Below, one piece after another: positions 34,130-45,779 of a stretch of 64,000 nucleotides of DNA. Position numbers and translations under genes: made by a program. Under the pieces are notes generated by a model. That model ran no database searches, was not told where the DNA came from, and saw only the letters and a list, made by a program, of their open reading frames with translations. Numbering within the stretch: the stretch's first letter is position 1; each line of letters begins with the position of its first letter. Source of the DNA: Sphagnum compactum (lineage: Eukaryota > Bryophyta > Sphagnopsida > Sphagnales); assembly GCA_965153455.1 (NCBI GenBank), contig OZ234497.1:19027872-19091871 (forward strand). Reading direction: 5' to 3'.

Positions 34130-35804
34130 ATGGCGTCGTCGGAGGGAAGCGTGGCTGAGGGCTCGAAGCTCAAGTCGGCGCAAGTGTTGCTAGATCTCGT
34201 CAAGGCGCATTTGGCAACTGATGCAGGAAAAGACTTGCAACAGAAAATTGGGTACACGTACCAGATCAACATAGCCCCCAAGGTGGCTCTCTCTCTCCCT
34301 TTTCTCTCTATCTCTTTTCTCTTTCTTTTCTTTCTGTTCTCTTCGCATTCTTGCTTAACTTCAGAAATTCGTGCTGGGAGCAGAAGCGGGGAAGAGGGTT
34401 TACCGGTAATCGTCGTCGATTTGATGGGTTTTGGGTTGGGTGGCAGGTTTTTGTTTTCGCAGAATTGAGATTTTTTAATTTTTTTTGAGCAGATTAAGAG
34501 ATGTTGTACTACCTATGGAGATTTTAAAACCTTTCTTGTCTCATGAGATTGTGAGGATCTTCACAATTTGGAGGTTGCTTTTGTTTTTTTTGAAGAGTGG
34601 GTTTGCAGGTCTGGTTATCAGTAGTTTTTTTTTTTCCCTCTTAGGGTATTTGCTTTCGTGGGAGCATGAAATGGCCTTCCTCGTTGTGGAACTACTTTCA
34701 CATCTTGGCAAGCAAGTCTTATTGCCGATCGGTAGTTTTTTCCCTGTTTTTAGTTTTCCTGGAGCCTCGAGCAATCCCTTTCTTTTCTGGACAGTGTTCT
34801 GGACCCCTCTTTTTGAGAAGTCTGGAAGCTTTTTCAAGCTTTACTGTGGAAATGGTGCTGTTTCCTTCACATTAAGCAATAGAAAATTGTTGATGACGGT
34901 CATTGGGTTCAAAACTTCTCCCTATGACAGGTAGCTCTGTTGCCGAACATGGTAGGTGTAATAAAATATCGTCATGGCTTCATGACTGGACAGAAAATAG
35001 GAATCGATGAGGAGAGCTTTGTGGTGGATCTCAAGAACTTGAAGGTGTACAAAGGTGCAAGACTTCCTTTCAAATGAAATTCCATAGAACAGTCAGACTC
35101 TAAATCTACATGCAACTAAATCTTGTGGTGCTTATTTTACACTCTGAAGAGGCTTGGTGAAATGCTTGACACATGCATTGCACTGACACAAAAAATGATC
35201 CTGTGTTTGATCATTTCAATGAATGACCTGAATGTAGTTGATGGTTTGCACCCTGTTCCTGATCATGTCCGCTGTGGTGGTGATATTTTGATCAACCTTT
35301 ACAATACATCGGATGTGTGTGTGAAGTGTTAGGTTCCTTTAACATGGAATTGACAGCTGTGTTCATTGTTGTAGGGAAGTGTGAAGGAAAGCCAGATGCA
35401 ACATTTTCATTTGCAGATGATGATTTCATGGCTGTCTCCTCTGGCTCAATCAACCCTCAAATGGCTTTTGTCAGGTATATTGAGGGAACTTCTGTTTTTC
35501 ATTGACAATTTAATTGAGGTGCTCTTTTACTTTTTTGTGAAGTATAGGTAGTCTTTATGAGATTTGTCACAAACATTTGTGAAAGCATTATTATTCTGAG
35601 TGAAATCATATCTTTGTGCAGAACTCAACAAGAGCTTATGCAGAACATGTTGATAAACCAGAAGTCTTCTTTTGTACTGAAGGCAAAGAAAACTAACATT
35701 AGGATTCTGTATTTATCTGCAGGGGCAAGATGAAGATCAAAGGAAGCATGAGTGCTGCCCAGAAATTCACCCCTGATATCTTCCCAAAACCTTCCAAGCT
35801 CTGA
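34130..35804 (+). CDS. SCP2: Sterol carrier protein 2, peroxisomal (131 aa, four exons)
   Basis: Exons 34130-34282, 34994-35054, 35375-35474 and 35723-35804, all GT-AG with matching phases. SCP2 is a small lipid-binding protein that carries fatty acyl-CoA and sterols; plant SCP2 is peroxisomal. The protein has LKSAQVLLDLVKAHLATDAG (helix 1), KIGYTYQINIAPK, DEESFVVDLKN, KPDATFSFADDDFMAVSSG and INPQMAFVRGKMKIKGSM, and ends FTPDIFPKPSKL. These match the single SCP2 domain almost end to end. The C-terminal SKL is a canonical PTS1 peroxisomal signal. Length is about eight residues over Arabidopsis SCP2 (123 aa), from a longer N-terminus (MASSEGSVAEGS). Intron 1 (711 bases) contains long spurious open frames. 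The gene converges on GPC1, whose stop codon is 1.4 kb away. Confidence 0.97.
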
Positions 35805-37176
35805 CTTCCTCTGCAGCATGCACTGAGAACTATGTTTCGTGACTCAGTCATAGACATTAGCTTAGTTCTTCTGCAGTTAAGGTGGATACTTAGTATGTGT
35901 ATATGTCACTACAGACACTCCATGTAGGAAGAATTGTATCAGTCAAGGCTATAATTCTATCTCACCGTTGGGAGCTGATGAAGTCCAAAAGGTAATATGG
36001 CAGCTTGTCACCACTATTAGGGATGAAGGTCTGACACTATGTGAGCAACTCTCACAAAGGTTATGACTGCACTCATTGTGTTGTTAGCTTCAATCTCATG
36101 ATAGATACATCCATACTGCCTTCGACCCTGCATGTTAGGGTTTTACATGGTTGCTTCAGGGTCTACATTGCACTCTTGGCACCAGCTCACAAGTATTAAT
36201 AATCAACCTGAGGAGCTACTTTAGATTACCAAAAACAGATGACCATTCACAGTTTTATCTGTGGCATGTAGCAATGGATCATATCGGTTGGATCTGAAGG
36301 GGGATCAAATCAGAACAAAATCAAAGTACCTGTCCATCCATTTTCAGCTTCACTTTTGCTTACTGCATGACTGAAGAAGCATCCAGAGAGATTTCTCCTC
36401 TTATCTCAAGCTCACACATGGACAATGAAAGTTTTATACTTGACAGAATGGTTGTCCAGTTTCCAATCTGGAAAAAACCAAAGATTTGGTGATGGATTCA
36501 GAGACATCATGCATGACTTATGAAGCTGTGATATATCACTGCGAGAAGCTTCCATACTCCACTAGAAAGCGTAGTTAAAATACACATCAGCTGTGTAAGA
36601 ACATGATTTCATGACAAGACAATGTAAAGGTAGTTGTAGTACTGTGAGCTCAACTTATTGCAAACAAATCCAGTAGTCTTGCAAAGAAGTTCCAATATAT
36701 CTGCAAGTTGACCAACTCAGCAATGAACTTATTCTTAAGCCCATTGTTGGAATGCAAGCCAAAGTAAATAGTGAGACCTACAACTGAAAGCCCCTGTTGA
36801 GTTATAATGTACAACTAGAGAATATGAACAGCCATAGCACAAACCATCACAGAACAGGAGAGTGATGTGCAGCTCTGAAGCTACATAATACCCACCGTGT
36901 ACTCTTTTTAATGCATAAATTTATCAAACCCAACAAAGGCGTTGCTTGTTGCCGAGACAACTCATTTCTCTAACAGCTAGCTATTTACAGATCTGCTAAC
37001 GCTTATCTGAAGTACTCCCACACGACAGAACTTCAGTTATGTTAAATAATCCATGAGTGTTGTCCACACAAGATCAGCATGCACCCTGAGATGAAACCCT
37101 CCTCTTGCAGGGATTGTTCAACCCAATTGTTAGTTTGACAGGCCACACAATCTGAGCAATCCACTGTTGATTGAGG
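35805..37176. other. Convergent intergenic region between SCP2 and GPC1
   Basis: Non-coding DNA of middling composition that must hold the 3' UTRs of both genes. No open frame or repeat stands out. Confidence 0.6.
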
Positions 37177-40100
37177 TCATCCCAAGTCTCCACTGGATTC
37201 TGAGGCTTTTCTTCTAGCCCATATTGTGTTCACTGAGCTGCTAGCAGGATCCTCCTCAATATTTCTTTCTCCATTTACTTCAATTTCCTGCCCAACATCT
37301 ACTGAATTGTCTCCCATATGTATGGCAGGATCCACAAAATCAGGAGAACTTGTGTTTGTCAAACTAGCAGATATTTGCTGCTCATTGATCACTGGGGTCC
37401 CTCGAAACCTCATTTGAGGACCTACCAACACAGGGCTTTCAACTGACATAACAGCTTTGGTGTCACCAGTGCCAATGCTAGTGCTGCTACCTTGAGGAAG
37501 TTCTACACCATTCACATTCTCAGATGGAGCAAACTTTCTCTTCTTTTTTGCATCCATCTTCCGAGGCATCACATCAAAAAAGAAGTTACCTCCATTCCAT
37601 ACAGAGGCAGCCACTTTGAAGCACTCAAAGGTGATATGTAAGCGGTATGACTTGAAAATAGGTACAGCAAGAGACATGGTAGCCACTGTAAAGAGAGCCT
37701 GCAATACAGCATACATGACAACGCGATTCTTGTCTCCTAGAATGCCACTTAAACGCCACCAAATATTGTTGGCACGTGATGCTTTCCGAGACAGTTCCCT
37801 GTGAATGCCAAAATATTACCATCAAATACTGAAGAAATGGATTCACTTGAGATCAAGGCTAGCAAAACGCATTACTGTGAAGACTTTGAGTATGCATTGG
37901 GAGGGTTCAACAAACCAAAACAGACCTGAATGAGGTCATTACTTCAGGATCCCTCAGCAATCGCTGCCGCCGTAGACCATTCACAACAAGAAAGTAGAGC
38001 ATTTGCCATAAACTGTAGGCAAAAAGTGGTACAACAAACAGCCATAACCAAAGAGAGCGATCATTTTCCAATAAGGGCCATGCTGGCCAAGGTCCAGTAT
38101 CCTCAGGTGAATGGTGGGAGAAAGTGCTTGGATCCCACCACCGAATGATGAAGAAAACAAGTCCTGCAATGATGAAGCACATAGTTCAGCCATCTCTTCA
38201 GAACAAATGGGTGTCACATACATTTTTGCTGGAATTCAACACAGTTTAATAAAGCTGCCCTGGTCACCTGGAAGTAGATGGATAAGGACACTGACAATTT
38301 TGTCGATGGAGCTGAAGACAAGACTACATCGCCACACTATCAGTGCCCATGCCAAAGGCCCCTGCACAAGCATAGTAAGCAAAGGTGATTCCAGCTTTAG
38401 GGCTTTGCAAACACTAGCAAATGGAGCAGAAGTAGACAGAAAACCACAAGGGCAGAAGTTCTTGTGCACAGCACAATTGCTACTCCACCCACCTCTGCAA
38501 AAGAGAAACAAATGAGGAACAGTTTGTCATTGTTTGGGAAGAACACCAGCATCACGACAAAGATAAAGTTGGCATAATAGCAAAAGTCCTGCACCCACAA
38601 AAGACCTACATCAGCAGCAGAAAAATTCCTGCACACAATTTGTGCATCATGAACATGCCAACATCAAGCTAATGACTATCAATGACCCTCCACATTCATG
38701 CCAATTGTATCTAGGTCCCTCCTGACTCCTGACCATACTGGAAATCAGCAACTTCTTTGCTACAAGACCAGATTCAAAAATTGACACGGCTACAAAGAGA
38801 AGCATTTGCAACTATATAGAGGCAGGGCCAGTTATGTACCAGCAGGAAATAGTGCCACTTCTTCATCCGATAGTAGATCCATCTAAGAGGTGCCACGGTA
38901 ATAAAGAACAAGCAATACAAATATGGAATGTCCTGAGGCCCTGCACAAACTCTTTCTCACTGAGAAAACTTGGAAAACCTGGCCCTGAACACTTTGCCAT
39001 GAATGAAACATGCATGAAGAATGAGATTCACTTTTGAACCAAATTAAGACAGCAGATCCTGAATGTACGACACAGCAGGTTGTTCACTGACACCATGCAT
39101 ATTTTGTCCAGTACCTACATTCTTGCTGCTTAAGTGAGAGCAGATATCTTCATATCACCACTTGGTACATTCATTCTTCCCATGTAAAAAAGGTTATATA
39201 AACACAAGCTTACTTGAGCCTAGCAAGAAGCAGAAGGCACCGAAGCAGGCAACCCCCACACTATAAGTAACCTGTGGATTAAGAAAAACAAAGCTTCAAA
39301 CCCTCTGATGAATTCAATGAATATCAGAAACACCTACAAATCAGATTTTCTGACACTGTGTCCATTAATGTTGCACCATTGGATCATAGGCATGGCAACA
39401 CTTACTTTGTTGATAAATTCCTCATGCTCGTCTGCACGCTTTGCAATCTTCACTGCTTGCTTTGTAATTATCTGTCTTGTTTTAATTACCACCTGCAATT
39501 TTCACACCACACATCCATTGGTAAGGGCCAAAGCAAGCAAGTTGTGATGACAATGCAACCACATACTGATGCACATTCTACAGAGTGTGGACTTAAAGAA
39601 ATGCCATATTGCACTGCAAGTCTCATAAATAATGGCATTGGAGAGAGGTAATGGACAAGACACCTTGGGGGGTATTTTGGTGCCCTTCTCTCCCATATGT
39701 TGCCCTAATTGCAAGTCCCATCTAACTCTTTTCCCAGTCCCATCTTGCTTGACTGGCGCCATTTGGTGCTTCCACTTCCTCAAAACCCTAAAGCTCTAAC
39801 CACAAGACAATCCGTTGCTTTCCCAAATACCAAAACCAGCTGTAGTATGTCCTTGAGAATTGACAGCATTTGCCCAACACAACCACCAGTAGATCACGGC
39901 ACAATTCACTGCGTAATCTATTCCACAGCCATGCACAGTCTGATAGCAAACTACCTTCAGCCTCTCTTCTTACTTGCTCCAAGGGTTCAAAACCGCAATT
40001 CTCGCAGAGGGAAGGCTCTGAGATCGGAGACGGAGAAAGTTGTGAATAGGATCGGAAACCTCACGTTGCTAATAAGAAGCTGCAAAAATAAAACCGATTT

Positions 40101-40512
40101 TACAAACGAGGGCCTAGACATCCAGAAGATCTGGCAACAAAAAACGAAAAGGAAAACACAAGAAAAAACATCAAAGGCTGCGACGCATATCCTGCTACAT
40201 GAAATCAACAGCAAACCTACAACACCAATTCTGCAAATGTCACCGCAAAACAGAACGTGCAAGAAACCAGCTAAGACCCTAAAACTGAAAAACGAGACGC
40301 GCTTCACCGCTGTAATAAGCAGAACAGCCTCATCGTATGGGATCGAAGCACAAGCTTGTTAGCGTCCGTGCACCAGACATAATGATAAAGCCCGCCAAAA
40401 AGGCATCGAAGCTCGCCCCGGAAAAAAAAGGCAAGAAAAAGCAAAGATGAGAAGGAAAAATACAAAGGCGACATACCGTCAGAGTGTGGGGGCCAAGCTT
40501 CGACACGATCAT
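37177..40512 (-). CDS. GPC1: Glycerophosphocholine acyltransferase, GPC1 family (about 443 aa, eight exons)
   Basis: Exons in transcript order are 40512-40477, 39492-39406, 39271-39214, 38940-38840, 38588-38493, 38361-38268, 38163-37926 and 37798-37177; phases close. GPC1 moves an acyl group from acyl-CoA to glycerophosphocholine, making lysophosphatidylcholine, in the ER membrane. It is the family formerly known as DUF2838. The match to the plant protein is strong: [109 protein letters not shown] and [16 protein letters not shown]. About eight hydrophobic segments are visible. The cytosolic-type C-terminal tail of about 120 residues is poorly conserved and Ser/Glu-rich. Exon 1 (12 codons, [12 protein letters not shown]) is the least certain part; it was chosen because it ends in ACG|GTATGT in phase and lies 190 bases after a TATA box. 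An in-frame alternative at about 39669-39766 would give a different N-terminus. Confidence 0.92.
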
Positions 40513-40565
40513 ACAAATCACTTCCTCAAACTTCCTCGGCAAAGACGTGGAGAGCGATGGCGCTC

Positions 40566-40593
40566 TTTGTGTGTGTGCGTGTGTGTGTGTGTG
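40566..40593. repeat. (GT)n microsatellite in the GPC1 5' leader
   Basis: An imperfect GTGTGTGCGTGTGTGTGTGT tract between the predicted TATA box and ATG of GPC1, likely transcribed as (CA)n in the 5' UTR. Confidence 0.85.
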
Positions 40594-40697
40594 GGGAATG
40601 GTCGAGAGAGGGAGACCAGGCCCGGTAAACGTGAGAGGAAACCAAGACGATTCCTTGACGTAACAGTCTTCTCCGCGCGTCACGTCCGGAATCCGGA

Positions 40698-40705
40698 TAT
40701 TTATA
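40698..40705 (-). promoter_or_regulatory. TATA box of GPC1
   Basis: The minus strand reads GCTTATAAATATCCGG, with a perfect TATAAATA. It is 186-193 bases upstream of the chosen ATG, implying transcription start near 40670. Confidence 0.65.
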
Positions 40706-40727
40706 AGCATCTTTCGGTCGAATATCG

Positions 40728-41210
40728 CCTTCCTCTGTCTCCGGGTATTTGTATTGCCGCTGCCCTCTCCCGGGTACCTACTTGAATGATCGCCCTCCTC
40801 TGTCCCGGGTATTTGGATTCGCACCGTCATCTTCCGGGTACCTTCTTGGACGATCGCCTTCCTCCGTCCCGGGCACGTGGATTGCCACCGGTCTCTCCCG
40901 GGTACCTACTCGGATGATCGCCCTCCGCTGTCCCGGGTATGTGTATAGCCACCGTCCTTTCCCGGTTATTTGAAACATCGCTCGCCTGTCTTCCCCGGAC
41001 ATGTAAATGGCCACCGGCCTCTCCCGGGTATATATTAGAACCGCCGCCCTTTTCCGGGTACTTGAAGTCCGCTTCCTGTCCCGGGTGCTTGAATGATCGA
41101 CTTCCTATCCCGGGTACGTGATAGAATCGCCGTCCATCCCCGGGTATATGAGAGAACAGCCATCCTCCCCGGGTATTCGATTTCTCCGCTTCCTGTTCCA
41201 GGGTACGGTC
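40728..41210. repeat. CCCGGGTA minisatellite directly upstream of the GPC1 promoter
   Basis: About 14 units of roughly 34 bp, each carrying (T)CCCGGGTA or a close variant. Units alternate in two types, one with GATCGCCNTCCTCTGT and one with GGATTGCCACCGTC, so the basic higher-order period is about 68 bp. It is GC-rich and CpG-rich against an AT-rich background. It begins about 25 bases from the GPC1 TATA box on its upstream side. Confidence 0.9.
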
Positions 41211-41227
41211 GATGTCAACTTCCGAAC

Positions 41228-41399
41228 CCGGTTATTTAATTTACGCGGCGCAATTTTCACGGCTGGTTGACGCCTCTAGAAACTGTCACCGTTCCGGTTC
41301 CGGTTATTTAATCTATGCGGCACAAATTTCACGGCTGGTTGACTCCTCTGGAAACTGTCGCCGTTCCGGTTCCGGTTATTTAATGTGCGGCACAACTTC
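41228..41399. repeat. 72-bp tandem repeat, two full copies and a partial third
   Basis: Units start at 41228, 41300 and 41372 with CCGGTTATTTAAT and contain TTTCACGGCTGGTTGAC and GAAACTGTCNCCGTTCCGG. The period is exactly 72. The array follows the CCCGGGTA array and shares the CCGG flavour. Confidence 0.9.
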
Positions 41400-42159
41400 G
41401 GGAGATGGAGGGTATTAAAAGTCGCCGGACCGGGGCGTTTAGTCTTCTGCCCGAAAATTCTTAATGATTCGCCGCTGCCAATGCGAACTTGCGCCGGTTC
41501 TCGATCAAAAAAAATTCTTCCCTGCCCCCCACAAGCACTCAACGGTTACCCAGTAGCGGGTATCAAAAACGAGAAACGCTCCAACACCAAGAAGTTGGCA
41601 CGTGGACAATGACGTGCTATTTACGCATTGGCGGTTAAAACATTACTTTAGTTTTCATTGGTTACAAATTTCTTGTTGTCATCGAAGCTCGAGATCCCAA
41701 TCTTAAAATTGTCGGTTTCTAGGGTCCCAATCGAGGTCTTGAATGAGAATCCCGATTGGGACCTCGGCCGACCAACATTCCATTCGAGGTCCCAGTCTGG
41801 CATGAGGTAGTTAGTTACTAGTAACATAAGGGGTGTTTTCTTTCTTCAATTCCTTCACTTCCCAAAAGTGGGAATTTTTTGCTGAAAAAAACACATTTTA
41901 CACTGAACAAATAAAACTACAAACGTTTTCTCAATTATTTTTTTCCCTCAAAATAACAAAAATTTGTTACAAAACAAAATTTTACTGCTGAGGTAGGAGT
42001 CATGGAAGTGCTTGAATAGTAAGTAGTAAGTCGTAAGGTAGTGGATTGGTCAAACCCTTTGCTACTAGGCCAAAAAAATTCCATGCACAAATTTTTTCAT
42101 TAATTTTAACGACAAAAAATTAGAAATATCAACAATAATGACATTTGATTTTTTTGGGA
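41400..42159. other. Intergenic, no gene
   Basis: Composition moves from GC-balanced to AT-rich. GAGGTCCCAATC and GGGTCCCAATCGAGGTC variants recur around 41690-41800, suggesting a small degenerate repeat. Nothing else is recognised. Confidence 0.45.
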
Positions 42160-42810
42160 CAAATTTTGTGGCTTTTTAAACAATAAAATTGGAAAAGCTT
42201 TGGGAAGCTTTCTTTTTTCTAGCACAAATTCAACTAATTCTGCTACAATTTTTCAAAGATTTTTGTGGTTTTTCCAACAGTAAAATTGGGAAACATTTGG
42301 AAATTTTTGTTTTTCTACCATAAATTCAACTAATTTCGCTACAATTTTCCAATGATTTTTGTGGCTTTTTCAACAATAAAATTGGGAAACTTTTGGAAAC
42401 TTTTGTTTTTCTAGCATAAATTCAACGTAGGGTGCCACAATTTTTCAATGATTTTTTTGGCTTTTCCAACAATAAAATTGGGAAACTTTTGAAAACCTTT
42501 GTTTTTCTAGCATAAATTCAACTAAATTCGCTACAATTTTCCAACGAGTTTTGGGCCTTTTGAACGATAAAATTGGGAAACTTTTGTTTTGCTAGCATAA
42601 ATTCAACTAATTTTGCTACAGTTTTCCAACGATTTTTGTGGCTTTTTCAACAATAAAATTGTGAAACTTTTGGAAACTTTTGTTTCTCTACCATAAATTC
42701 AACTAATTTAACTACAATTACCCAATGATTTTTTGTGACCTTTTCAAAAATAAAATTGGGAAACTTTTGGAAACTTTTGTTTTCCTAATGCAAATTTGAT
42801 TAATTTCGAA
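42160..42810. repeat. AT-rich tandem array, about 95-bp unit, about seven copies
   Basis: Each unit contains CAATAAAATTGGGAAACTTT, TTTGTTTTTCTAGCATAAAT, TCAACTAATTTCGCTACAAT and TTTCCAATGATTTTTGTGGC in that order. Copies differ by substitutions and short deletions; one is about 25 bases shorter. Confidence 0.9.
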
Positions 42811-43599
42811 AAGAAAACATTGAAAACATGATACATGCAATCTTTAGCTCAATTGTTACTTTCTCTATGTACCTACCTAGTAATAACCCTTAGCCATGTT
42901 TTTTGGCTAGTAGGCAAGGATATTTTGTTCAGATTCATTATAGAGTAAACTAGAGAGGCCCCCAACTACACACATGTTGGTGTCCATGTGGTTGGTGGGT
43001 GCACAACACGCATTTTTTGACAAACATTTGAAGACCCATGACCAGACGTTCATTACGAAATATTTGGGTTTGGAATTTTTTTTGAGCGATGTAGTAAGAT
43101 AAGAGGAGAAGTTTGCCAAGTGCCTTTTCTTGAGTGGTGCTAGGGGTGGGAGTCATGTGCAAAAGATAAAATTGAACAATGGGGGATTTTTAGGGTTACG
43201 TGTTAGTTTCATTAGGTTTACAATTACAAGCCACTTAGTGTGGCCAACAGCAAAAAGCGTCTGCTTATGGGTGTTTCAAGGTTCAATTGAACACAAAGGC
43301 ATGTCCGGTTTATCATTTGTGATGCACATTTATAGCAATAACATAAAAAAGACTGACAACCTTAAAATGATCAAGCAACAAGCAAAGGCCCAAGTTTTGA
43401 AAAAGCTTGGCATCGTTTAATAGCCACTAGCCAAAAGGGAATTTCCCCCAAGTTATCCACTTTATATTTCTTACCCAAAAATCAACAAGGCACAAATTAC
43501 ATGAGCAATAATACTCATTCCCTCCATTTGAAGTTTAGATTGTAGCTTTAACTATGTCCTCTCTACCAACTTTAATGGAGGAGGAGTTGATAATTCCTA

Positions 43600-44085
43600 A
43601 TGCAACATAACGTTCCAGGACATTCACGAGTTGAAAGGAATGCAAGGATAGCAAAGAGAAGATTCCCCAAAGCTGTTGTTCAACGTAGGCTGACCTGCAT
43701 ACCCACCACCTACACAATAACCCAAGACGTTACACTCCAATGGAAGGATTTTGAAGAGTTCTATGCTTTCATATTACACAACGGACCATGGTTTGAATAT
43801 GTTCAACAAACAATCCTTGCCCTAGCTAACTTTTTGTATTCATGGTTTGAATTCAAGAGGGTTAGAGGTGTACCTTTAGTTGGGCCGATGTACGAGTGCC
43901 CAAGCTCTTTGAGGCTTGGACCTGGAGGAGTGCGAAAAGCCATGCAATTGAAGAGTGTAATAGAAATCATGCAGTTGAATGTGCTTCACAAACATCAAAG
44001 TGGAATGCTAGATCAACCAGCAATTGATCAAGAAAATGTACCTCCTACACCTAAAACAATACAAGTACAGAAAAAAGGTAACTGA
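43600..44085 (+). CDS. Unrecognised open reading frame 5' of the pogo-like transposase (161 aa)
   Basis: ATG 43600 to TGA 44083-44085, uninterrupted. The N-terminal 30 residues are basic (RVERNARIAKRRFPKAVVQRR). A middle aromatic stretch reads DFEEFYAFILHNGPWFEYVQ and WFEFKRVRGVPLVG. The C-terminus is hydrophilic and ends TIQVQKKGN. I do not recognise the family. It ends about 25 bases before the transposase helix-turn-helix region, on the same strand, and may be an N-terminal part or companion gene of that transposon. The intact frame next to a heavily mutated transposase is notable, but expression cannot be judged. Confidence 0.4.
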   Translation: MQHNVPGHSRVERNARIAKRRFPKAVVQRRLTCIPTTYTITQDVTLQWKDFEEFYAFILHNGPWFEYVQQTILALANFLYSWFEFKRVRGVPLVGPMYECPSSLRLGPGGVRKAMQLKSVIEIMQLNVLHKHQSGMLDQPAIDQENVPPTPKTIQVQKKGN

Positions 44086-44358
44086 GGACTAGTTGTAAGA
44101 CCCAAGGGGCACATGGACAACTAAAACATTGGAGTAAGCTATAGAGGCAATTGGGGCAGGGAGGTGTTTTGTGCGAAGAGTTTCTAAGTCATGGAACATA
44201 CCCTTGAGCTCTCTTTGTGACCATCTAAATAGGCATACATGTAAAAGCAAAATGGGGCCAAGGGGTACTCATAGACATGGAAGATGTTGTTGTTGTCATG
44301 GCTTGGGTCTTGGGCATGCAAGAAGTAAGCATGTCTATAACTATGCACTAACTGAAAA

Positions 44359-45180
44359 TGTCGCAACCCCACTTTGTCCAAGTGTGGGGGTGAAGCCCAA
44401 CACTTGGAAAAGTTGGAGGTTTGGAGTCCTCCGGGACTCCCGAATGTTTAGAGCTCGACAGCAAGGGGCAAAACACCTCGCATTGGGGTGTTCTTGATGT
44501 CATTGGAAAGGTCTTGAAACGTAGATATCGAAAATGGCCTCGCATTGGCCATTTGGACATCTGCAGCCCAAGTTATGGGCAAAAGAAGGGCCGGGAGTCA
44601 AACTGGCAGTTTGACTCCCGACCACTAAAAGTCGGGAATCGACCCTTTCTCGACATTGCCTCAGAGAGTGCGACATGGCGTTGAAAAGATCTCGACGAGG
44701 GCTACAACTTTGGTTTAGACCTCGTCGCGATCGAACTTCGGAATCGGGAGTTATGACCGTTCAAAGTCCCGGGAGTCCCGCCGGGACAATTTCGGGACTC
44801 CATTTCGGGAGTCCCAACAAAATGTGCCATTTGGATGTAGCCTCCGTGGTGAGCTGCAGAGATAACTATAAGGGGGAAGGTGGTGGCTTCCCCCAGGTCC
44901 GGGCCGTGGTGAGTCAAGTAGTCCGAAGTGCCCGTGGCCTGTCCCAACACCCAAGGGTGTTCCCGAATGTGAACTAACCCATTTGTGGTTGGTTTTGGAT
45001 GCAGATTTGTGCTTGATCTACTAGTCCATCTTCCTAGTCTAATCCCGGGGCTTCCAACTCGACCCTCTACCCCTTTCTAGAGTTGGAAGTCGGGAGCGTG
45101 CCCCTTGGGTCCCCGTTTTTCCGCAACTTCACATTGGTGAACCCTCAAGTGGGTTCACCCCGGGACCAAGGAGCGCGTTA
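44359..45180 (+). mobile_element. Solo LTR 1 (822 bp) with GAAAA target duplication
   Basis: Starts TGTCGCAACCCCACTTTGTC and ends CAAGGAGCGCGTTA. It is flanked by GAAAA at 44354-44358 and 45181-45185, a perfect 5-bp target-site duplication. The sequence is nearly identical in inverted orientation to 50064-50884. A TATA-like CTATAAGG lies at 44866-44873. No internal retrotransposon sequence is present, so this is a recombination-derived solo LTR. A 100-codon open frame inside is incidental. It interrupts the transposase just after its helix-turn-helix part. Confidence 0.92.
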
Positions 45181-45559
45181 GAAAATGAAGGTGGCGGAGT
45201 TAACACAAACAATGGCAACCCCATTTCAAAATGGTATACTAAGCACAACTTGCATTACAAGAAAAGTTGTCTTTTGCAACTTAATTTATGACTAGGTTGT
45301 TAATTCTGGAAGACGTCTATGACTACATGACTATGTAGTCGAATAAGACACATCATTTAAAACATTTGGTCATTAGTGTGGCTTAATCGCAAGACAATTT
45401 GCAACTATGACTTTTGTGACTATAAAGTCATGGAGGTCATCAGTGCTTGATGCCATTGTATATAATTCACTAAATATGAAACAAATATGTTCTCCACCCA
45501 TGCCATGTAAACACGTGACATGTAAACATATGGTATAAAGGTTAAAAGCCTGGCCTATA

Positions 45560-45722
45560 TGTTAGGATTGTAGGCCCTAGCCTACTAGGAATGTAGGTTA
45601 ACTTAGCTAGCAAGCTAAGGTAGTTAAGCTAGTTCACTAAGTTGTAAGTGTGAAGACTTGAACCCTTCACCTCCACATTGAGGGAATAAATCCTTAACCC
45701 CCACTTAACCATTGCACCACAT
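45560..45722 (-). mobile_element. tRNA-derived SINE-like segment
   Basis: The minus strand reads TGTGGTGCAATGGTTAAGTG with an A box TGGTGCAATGG (45719-45709) and, about 45 bases on, GGGTTCAAGTCTTC with a B box GGTTCAAGTCT (45664-45654). This is the spacing and consensus of a Pol III promoter. It does not fold as an intact tRNA. The downstream body (AACTTAGTGAACTAGCTTAA and on) would be the SINE body. It could instead be a dead tRNA gene. Confidence 0.5.
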
Positions 45723-45779
45723 GATTTTTACATGACAAAAACTTTCACCATTTTGTTATAAACATTTTTTCTAACCTAC

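Noticed and set aside
34485-34934. 149-codon frame in SCP2 intron 1
   Set aside because: Phe/Leu-rich translation of a T-rich intron; the flanking exons are in other phases and match SCP2 precisely.
39709-40362. 217-codon plus-strand frame inside GPC1 intron 1
   Set aside because: Low-complexity, Lys/Thr-rich, without family similarity, and inside an intron of a well-supported gene on the other strand.
44675-44977. 100-codon frame that occurs almost identically at 50266-50568
   Set aside because: Both lie inside copies of the same LTR, so the likeness comes from the repeat and not from coding constraint; the third LTR copy does not keep the frame.
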